A stretch of 64,000 nucleotides of DNA from positions 2,845,001 to 2,909,000 of the forward strand of contig NC_135554.1 in NCBI RefSeq assembly GCF_964340395.1, read 5' to 3'. The notes beneath the pieces are model-generated. The model searched no databases, had not been told where the DNA came from, and saw only the letters and a program-made list of their open reading frames with translations. The translations under genes and the position numbers were made by a program. Source of the DNA: Glandiceps talaboti (lineage: Eukaryota > Hemichordata > Enteropneusta > Spengelidae). Shown here piece after piece: positions 54,536-64,000 of this stretch; the first letter of the stretch is position 1; the number at the start of each line of letters is the position of its first letter.

Positions 54536-54689
54536 ATGTAACTTATAAGCTAAATTGTTCATTTGCATAATTAATGAGTTTTTTATAATTAGGCAATATT
54601 AATTATGCAAGCTTCAAATTTCATAAAGTTTCAAATAATTACTTTTTTAATTAAGTCGTAAATCATGTATAATAGTTATAGCTCAGAAC

Positions 54690-54800
54690 TATGCATTTCA
54701 ACAATGTGTGTATGTGGCTTTGCCCTTACGGGAAGCCTTCAAGTTATAATGTGTGTATGTATGTGGCTTTGCCCTTACGGGAAGCCTTCAGGTTAACTCT
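54690..54800. repeat. Tandem duplication of ~55 bp
   Basis: The block tgtgtatgtggctttgccct tacgggaagcc occurs twice in a row. Confidence 0.85.
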
Positions 54801-55002
54801 GGTATGGTTTACCATGCTAGTGTTAATTTGTGAATAAAATACAAAATGGTGCAAACATATAGTCATAAGTTGTTCCTTTCCCCACCCAACAACTCCCTTA
54901 CTCAAATAAACAAGTACTATTGGGGGAAGGTGTACCGTGTCTACCAATGGTTCTCTAGATATGTGTACCATGTAAAATATCTTTAGTAGCCCACCTGCCT
55001 TG

Positions 55003-57229
<2,227 letters not shown>

Positions 57230-58867
57230 GTTCTCAGACTGAACCTACCACCAACTTATCAGTCACACAGAACGTACCACCAACTTATCAGTCACACTGA
57301 ACCTACCACTGACCTACCAGTCACATTGAACATACCACTGACCTACCAGTACATTGAACGTACCACCAACCTATCAGTACATTGAACCTACCACCAACCT
57401 ATCAGTACATTGAACATACCACCAACCTATCAGTACATTGAACATACCACCAACCTATCAGCACATTGAACATACCACCAACCTATCAGTACATTGAACA
57501 TACCACCAAACTATCAGTACATTGAACATACCACCAACCTATCAGTGTCACTCACCCTGAACATACCACCAACCTATCAGTCACCCTGAATATACCACCA
57601 ACCTATCACTGTCACTCACCCTGAACATACCACCAACCTATCAGTCACATTGAACGTACCACCAACCTATCAGTACATTGATATACCACCAACCTATCAG
57701 TACATTGAACATACCACCAACCTATCAGTCACATTGAACGTACCACCATTCTATCAGTCACAATGAACATACCACCAACCTATCACACTCACCCTGAACA
57801 TACCACCAACCTATCAGTCACCCTGAATATACCACCAACCTATCACTGTCACTCACCCTGAACATACCACCAACCTATCAGTCACATTGAACGTACCACC
57901 AACCTATCAGTACATTGATATACCACCAACCTATCAGTACATTGAACATACCACCAACCTATCAGTCACATTGAACGTACCACCAACCTATCAGTCACAT
58001 TGAACATACCACCAACCTATCACACTCACCCTGAACATACCATCAACCTATCAGTCACCCTGAACAATTACCACCAACCTATCACAGTCACACTGAACAT
58101 ACCACCAACCTATCAGTCACCCTGAACATACCACCAACCTATCAGTCACCTTGAACATACCACCAACCTATCACACTCACCCTGAACATACCACCAACCT
58201 ATCAGTCACATTGAACATAACACCGACCTACCAGTCACATTGAACATACCACCAACCTATCAGTCACCCTGAACAATTACCACCAACCTATCACAGTCAC
58301 ACTGAACATACCACCAACCTATCAGCCACCTTGAACATACCACCAACCTATCACACTCACCCTGAACATACCACCAACCTATCGCAGTCACATTGAACAT
58401 ACCATCGACCTACCAGTCACATTGAACATACCACCAACCTATCAGTCACATTGAACATATACCACCAACCTATCACAGTCACCCTGAACATACCACCAAC
58501 CTATCAGTACATTGAACATACCACCAACCTATCACAGTCACCCTGAACATACCACCAACCTATCACAGTCACCCTGAACATACCACCAACCTATCAGTAC
58601 ATTGAACATACCACCAACCTATCACAGTCACATTGAACATACCACCAACCTATCAGTCACATTGAACATACCACCAACCTATTGGTTACCCTAAACATAC
58701 CATCAACCTATCACAGTCACCCTGAACATACCACCAACCTATCACAGTCACCCTGAACATCATCAACCTATCAGTACATTGAACATACCACCAACCCATC
58801 ACAGTTACCCTGAAATTACCATCAACCTATCACAGTCACATTGAACATACCACCAACCTATCACATT
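57230..58867. repeat. ~28-36-bp minisatellite
   Basis: About 55 irregular units built on ttgaacataccaccaaccta, separated by a variable linker (tcagtaca, tcagtcaca, tcacagtcaccc and so on). Unit length varies with the linker. Confidence 0.96.
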
Positions 58868-59915
58868 GAACTTGATATAAACAGTTGACTTGGTCAATGA
58901 TATAAACAGTTGACTTGGTCAATGATATAAACAGTTGACTTGGTAATTGATATAAACAGTTGACTTGGTCAATGATATAAACAGTTGACTTGGTCAATGA
59001 TATAAACAGTTGACTTGGTAATTGATATAAACGGTTGACTTGGTCCATGATATAAACAGTTGACTTGGTAAATGATCTAAACAGTTGACTTGGTCAATGA
59101 TATAAATAGTTGACTTGGTCAATGATATAAACAGTTGACTTGGTCAATGATATAAATAGTTGACTTGGTCAATGATATAAACAGTTGACTTGGTCAATGA
59201 TACAAACAGTTGACTTGGTCAATGATATAAACAGTTGACTTGGTAATTGATATAAACAGTTGACTTGGTCAATGATATAAACAGTTGACTTGGTCAATGA
59301 TATAAACAGTTGACTTGGTAATTGATATAAACAGTTGACTTGGTCAATGATATAAACAGTTGACTTGGTCAATGATATAAACAGTTGACTTGGTAATTGA
59401 TATAAACAGTTGACTTGGTAATTAATATAAACAGTTGACTTGGTCAATGATATAAACAGTTGACTTGGTCAATGATATAAATAGTTGACTTGGTCAATGA
59501 TATAAATAGTTGACTTGGTAATTGATATAAACAGTTGACTTGGTCAATGATATAAATAGTTGACTTGGTCAATGATATAAACAGTTGACTTGGTCAATGA
59601 TATAAATAGTTGACTTGGTAATTGATATAAACAGTTAACTTGGTAATTGATATAAACAGTTGACTTGGTCAATGATATAAATAGTTGACTTGGTAATTGA
59701 TATAAACAGTTAACTTGGTAATTGATATAAACAGTTGACTTGGTCAATGATATAAATAGTTGACTTGGTCAATGATATAAACAGTTGACTTGGTCAATGA
59801 TATAAACAGTTGACTTGGTCAATGATATAAACAGTTGACTTGGTAATTGATATAAACAGTTAACTTGGTAATTGATATAAACAGTTGACTTGGCCATTTT
59901 ACAAATAATTGACTT
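58868..59915. repeat. 25-bp minisatellite
   Basis: About 41 units of gatataaacagttgacttgg + tcaat, with a TAATT alternative ending and an AATAG variant. It directly abuts the preceding array. - strand ORFs of up to 92 codons are artefacts of the open frames. Confidence 0.97.
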
Positions 59916-60619
59916 GGTCATGAGAATAAAAACTACAAAGTCTGAATGTGTAAAATGTCAAATACTTGAAAGTTCAGTAAACTTTGCAATGCCTTATTAA
60001 TTTTGCTGATTCAGCTATACTCCATTCATTGTTGACTCTTGTAACCTCTGACCTCTCTCTGACACCACTACAACCAGTGTGAAGTTCAGCAAAGTGTCAT
60101 CTAATTATCATTGTATGCTACAGATAATAAAAAAGGGTACAGACTGGACTGGACAAAATGGCTGACTTCCAACTTTTGTATCACTTACAAATAAACACCA
60201 GACTAGACTGATAAGCATAAATAGTACAGACTGAACCTTAAAGTACACACAACTGGAAATGGCTCACTTCCAATTTTTGTATTTTTTTTCAACTTTTTAA
60301 ACTGTAGTTTGACCAACTTTTGTATCACTTACAAATAAATATCAGACTAGACACATGGTTTGACCAACTTTTTGTAGCCTGTAAATCTGATCAGAAACAG
60401 TGTTATCTACATAGAATATATCAGAGGTAAACAAAGTGGTTATGATTTTGGTGTCAGCTACAGTATCAATATCAGCTTTACTGATGAATTCCTTCATAGA
60501 TTGCTAGTTTAGAAGTTTAAGTTATATAATAATGCTATTTATGACATTGCTAGATTACTCTTTATCAGAGCTCTCTGTGGTATAATCATGCTGTTGTCTA
60601 CAGTTGACTAGTCTTGCTG
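59916..60619. other. Non-coding spacer
   Basis: No gene. A partial internal duplication (ttttgtatcacttacaaata) appears at 60173 and 60316. Confidence 0.45.
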
Positions 60620-61108
60620 CTAGACGTTCGGGCTTTCTTTCGATGCTATAACTATAAGCGAACGAAGTTCGCATGTGAGGGCTTGCCCGAACAGTCTAGC
60701 GAATGTCATTTTCAGACCGGACATTCCATTGAGATTACGATAAGCGGTGGGTTGGGCCATATATGCATATATATACTTTAATATATTCAATCTCTGCATG
60801 CAGGTGTTGACAAACACATTTATGTCATTACTATGTCTTATCAGTTTATGGTAATTGTGTTTGATGAGTGTGTAGATGTTGTCATTCACACATTTTAGTT
60901 AACGCATTGGTGGTTATTTTTACAAGCCCCTCCTTAAGATGAATATGCATGAAAATTTAGCTATTGTCCTCTGTTTGTGCTTGTCGCTAATACGGTTCTC
61001 TGATTGGCAGTTATTTATATCCTGATGACATTCGCTAGACCTCGGATGTTCCATCCTCGATAGCGTTGTTCGGCTGTGTGTCGTATTTTATCGGAAGAAC
61101 ATCCGAGG
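60620..61108. mobile_element. Foldback-type element with nested hairpins
   Basis: Left hairpin: ctagacgttcgggc (60620-60633) pairs with gcccgaacagtctag (60685-60699), enclosing a smaller GCGAAC-GTTCGC stem. Right hairpin: cctcggatgttc (61040-61051) pairs with gaacatccgagg (61097-61108). The inner ctagcgaatgtcat (60696-60709) is also the inverse of atgacattcgctag (61025-61038), so the two ends are inverted relative to each other. No coding capacity. Confidence 0.55.
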
Positions 61109-61503
61109 GCTAGCTGATAGACTAACAGTTGACATGCTAAGTCCAACACTCAGTATACAAGTGAGTATCATACCTCTGGACAGTAGCTCTTGTGGTAGAG
61201 GGTATCAGTGGTTTGGGGTACGGGTACCAGAGGCATAGGGTAGGGTATCAATGGTCAGCCTTGGGAGGAATGTGAATGTGCTGCCCATACCACAAATCCC
61301 ACACCTCATTATAAACCCATTTTGACCAAAGATTTATACCTCATTTTTAAAAATACATATGTTAACTAACTAAACCAAGTTTGCTTCATGTAAATCTGGG
61401 GGACAATTCCTTAGGTGACAACTAGATTAATTCCCAATTTAGCAACGGTCTGCAAACCCTCAGGTGTGCACACAATGCACTGTGGTGAGGAGAAACTTGG
61501 TTA

Positions 61504-64000
61504 GACTGCCAATACCAATCAACAAGTCTGTACTAAGGTAGACAGCCAATACCAATCAACAAGTTTGTACTACAGTAGACAGCCAATACCAATCAACAAG
61601 TTTGTACTACAGTAGACAGCCAATACCAATCAACAAGTCTGTACTACAATAGACAGCCAATACCAATCAACAAGTTTGTACTAAGGTAGACAGCCAATAC
61701 CAATCAACAAGTTTGTACTACAGTAGACAGCCAATACCAATCAACAAGTTTGTACTACAGTAGACAGCCAATACCAATCAACAAGTTTGTACTACAGTAG
61801 ACAGCCAATGCCAATCAACAAGTTTGTACTAAGGTAGACAGCCAATACCAATCAACAAGTTTGTACTACAGTAGACAGCCAATACCAATCAACAAGTTTG
61901 TACTACAGTAGACAGCCAATGCCAATCAACAAGTTTGTACTAAGGTAGACAGCCAATACCAATCAACAACTTTGTACTACAGTAGACAGCCAATACCAAT
62001 CAACAAGTTTGTACTACAGTAGACAGCCAATACCAATCAACAAGTTTGTACTACAGTAGACAGCCAATACCAATCAACAAGTTTGTACTACAGTAGACAG
62101 CCAATACCAATCAACAAGTTTGTACTACAGTAGACAGCCAATACCAATCAACAAGTTTGTACTACAATAGACAGCCAATACCAATCAACAAGTTTGTACT
62201 ACAGTAGACAGCCAATACCAATCAACAAGTCTGTACTACAGTAGACAGCCAATACCAATCAACAAGTTTGTACTACAATAGACAGCCAATACCAATCAAC
62301 AAGTCTGTACTACAATAGACAGCCAATACCAATCAACAAGTTTGTACTAAGGTAGACAGCCAATACCAATCAACAAGTTTGTACTACAGTAGACAGCCAA
62401 TACCAATCAACAAGTCTGTACTACAGTAGACAGCCAATACCAATCAACAAGTCTGTACTACAGTAGACAGCCAATACCAATCAACAAGTTTGTACTACAG
62501 TAGACAGCCAATACCAATCAACAAGTTTGTACTACAGTAGACAGCCAATACCAATCAACAAGTTTGTACTACAGTAGACAGCCAATACCAATCAACAAGT
62601 TTGTACTACAATAGACAGCCAATACCAATCAACAAGTTTGTACTACAGTAGACAGCCAATACCAATCAACAAGTTTGTACTACAGTAGACAGCCAATACC
62701 AATCAACAAGTCTGTACTACAGTAGACAGCCAATACCAATCAACAAGTTTGTACTACAATAGACAGCCAATACAATCAACAAGTTTGTACTACAGTAGAC
62801 AGCCAATACCAATCAACAAGTTTGTACTACAGTAGACAGCCAATACCAATCAACAAGTTTGTACTACAGTAGACAGCCAATACCAATCAACAAGTCTGTA
62901 CTACAGTAGACAGCCAATACCAATCAACAAGTTTGTACTACAATAGACAGCCAATACCAATCAACAAGTTTGTACTAAGGTAGACAGCCAATACCAATCA
63001 ACAAGTTTGTACTACAGTAGACAGCCAATACCAATCAACAAGTCTGTACTACAGTAGACAGCCAATACCAATCAACAAGTTTGTACTACAATAGACAGCC
63101 AATACCAATCAACAAGTCTGTACTACAGTAGACAGCCAATACCAATCAACAAGTTTGTACTAAGGTAGACAGCCAATACCAATCAACAAGTTTGTACTAA
63201 GGTAGACAGCCAATACCAATCAACAAGTTTGTACTAAGGTAGACAGCCAATACCAATCAACAAGTTTGTACTACAGTAGACAGCCAATACCAATCAACAA
63301 GTTTGTACTACAGTAGACAGCCAATACCAATCAACAAGTTTGTACTAAGGTAGACAGCCAATACCAATCAACAAGTTTGTACTACAGTAGACAGCCAATA
63401 CCAATCAACAAGTTTGTACTACAGTAGACAGCCAATACCAATCAACAAGTTTGTACTAAGGTAGACAGCCAATACCAATCAACAAGTCTGTACTACAGTA
63501 GACAGCCAATACCAATCAACAAGTTTGTACTACAGTAGACAGCCAATACCAATCAACAAGTTTGTACTACAATAGACAGCCAATACCAATCAACAAGTTT
63601 GTACTAAGGTAGACAGCCAATACCAATCAACAAGTTTGTACTACAGTAGACAGCCAATACCAATCAACAAGTTTGTACTACAATAGACAGCCAATACCAA
63701 TCAACAAGTTTGTACTAAGGTAGACAGCCAATACCAATCAACAAGTTTGTACTACAGTAGACAGTTATCAACAAGTTTGTACTACAGTAGACAGCCAATA
63801 CCAATCAACAAGTTTGTACTACAATAGACAGCCAATACCAATCAACAAGTTTGTACTAAGGTAGACAGCCAATACCAATCAACAAGTTTGTACTAAGGTA
63901 GACAGCCAATACCAATCAACAAGTTTGCACTACAGTAGACAGCCAATACCAATCAACAAGTTTGTACTACAATAGACAGCCAATACCAATCAACAAGTTT
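61504..64000. repeat. 37-bp minisatellite, running off the window end
   Basis: About 67 units of acagccaataccaatcaaca followed by agtttgtactacagtag, very uniform. Variation is mostly limited to GTTTG/GTCTG and CTACAGTAG/CTAAGGTAG/CTACAATAG. One deleted unit is at about 63758-63772. The end of the array is beyond the window. Confidence 0.98.

Noticed and set aside
58836-59747. - strand ORFs with YQLPSQLFISLTKSTVYI-type repeats
   Set aside because: 25-bp minisatellite translated over three units; open by composition only.
61504-64000. CRISPR-like regular repeat
   Set aside because: The units are contiguous 37-bp tandem copies with no unique spacers, in a eukaryotic context, so this is a minisatellite.

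Overview
The window is eukaryotic. It is AT-rich and gene-poor, has GT-AG introns, and is crowded with microsatellites, minisatellites and short transposon remnants. Both recognisable genes are animal genes. The apolipophorin/apoB-type gene keeps a von Willebrand D domain, as invertebrate members of that family do, and its N-terminal module is still close to vertebrate apoB. I infer a non-vertebrate bilaterian, probably a slow-evolving marine lophotrochozoan or deuterostome. I cannot name the phylum.

Layout. 1-12.9 kb (+ strand): the last three coding exons of NDUFA11, a membrane-arm subunit of mitochondrial complex I, at 3099-3194, 5698-5817 and 12437-12549. The 5' exon lies outside the window or is unrecognised. 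Its introns hold a GA/GGGA microsatellite, a 150-bp-period repeat element, a 25/31-bp minisatellite and a 2.3-kb TTAA-flanked inverted-repeat element. 13.2-18.5 kb: a 5.3-kb minisatellite of about 26-bp units. 18.5-22.1 kb: dispersed repeats and CA/CAGA/GA tracts. 22.76-38.33 kb (- strand): one complete gene, reconstructed as 14 phase-consistent coding exons (9516 nt, 3171 aa). It encodes a secreted large lipid transfer protein of the apolipophorin/apoB family with a TATA box upstream. 38.4-64 kb: no gene that I can support. This part holds microsatellites, a LINE fragment, two nested inverted-repeat elements, a hAT-like element inserted into an older repeat, a foldback element, and three successive minisatellites of about 28, 25 and 37 bp; the last runs off the window end.

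The most striking feature is the lipoprotein gene. Its first 1100 residues and its vWD/C-terminal region are ordinary for the family. The lipid-carrying middle (about residues 1114-2613) has become extraordinarily dense in N-glycosylation sequons. Its core is about ten 36-residue tandem repeats carrying up to six N-x-S/T sites each, and some neighbouring 108-bp units are almost identical. This suggests a heavily glycan-coated circulating lipoprotein. The two genes have no evident functional link beyond being neighbours.
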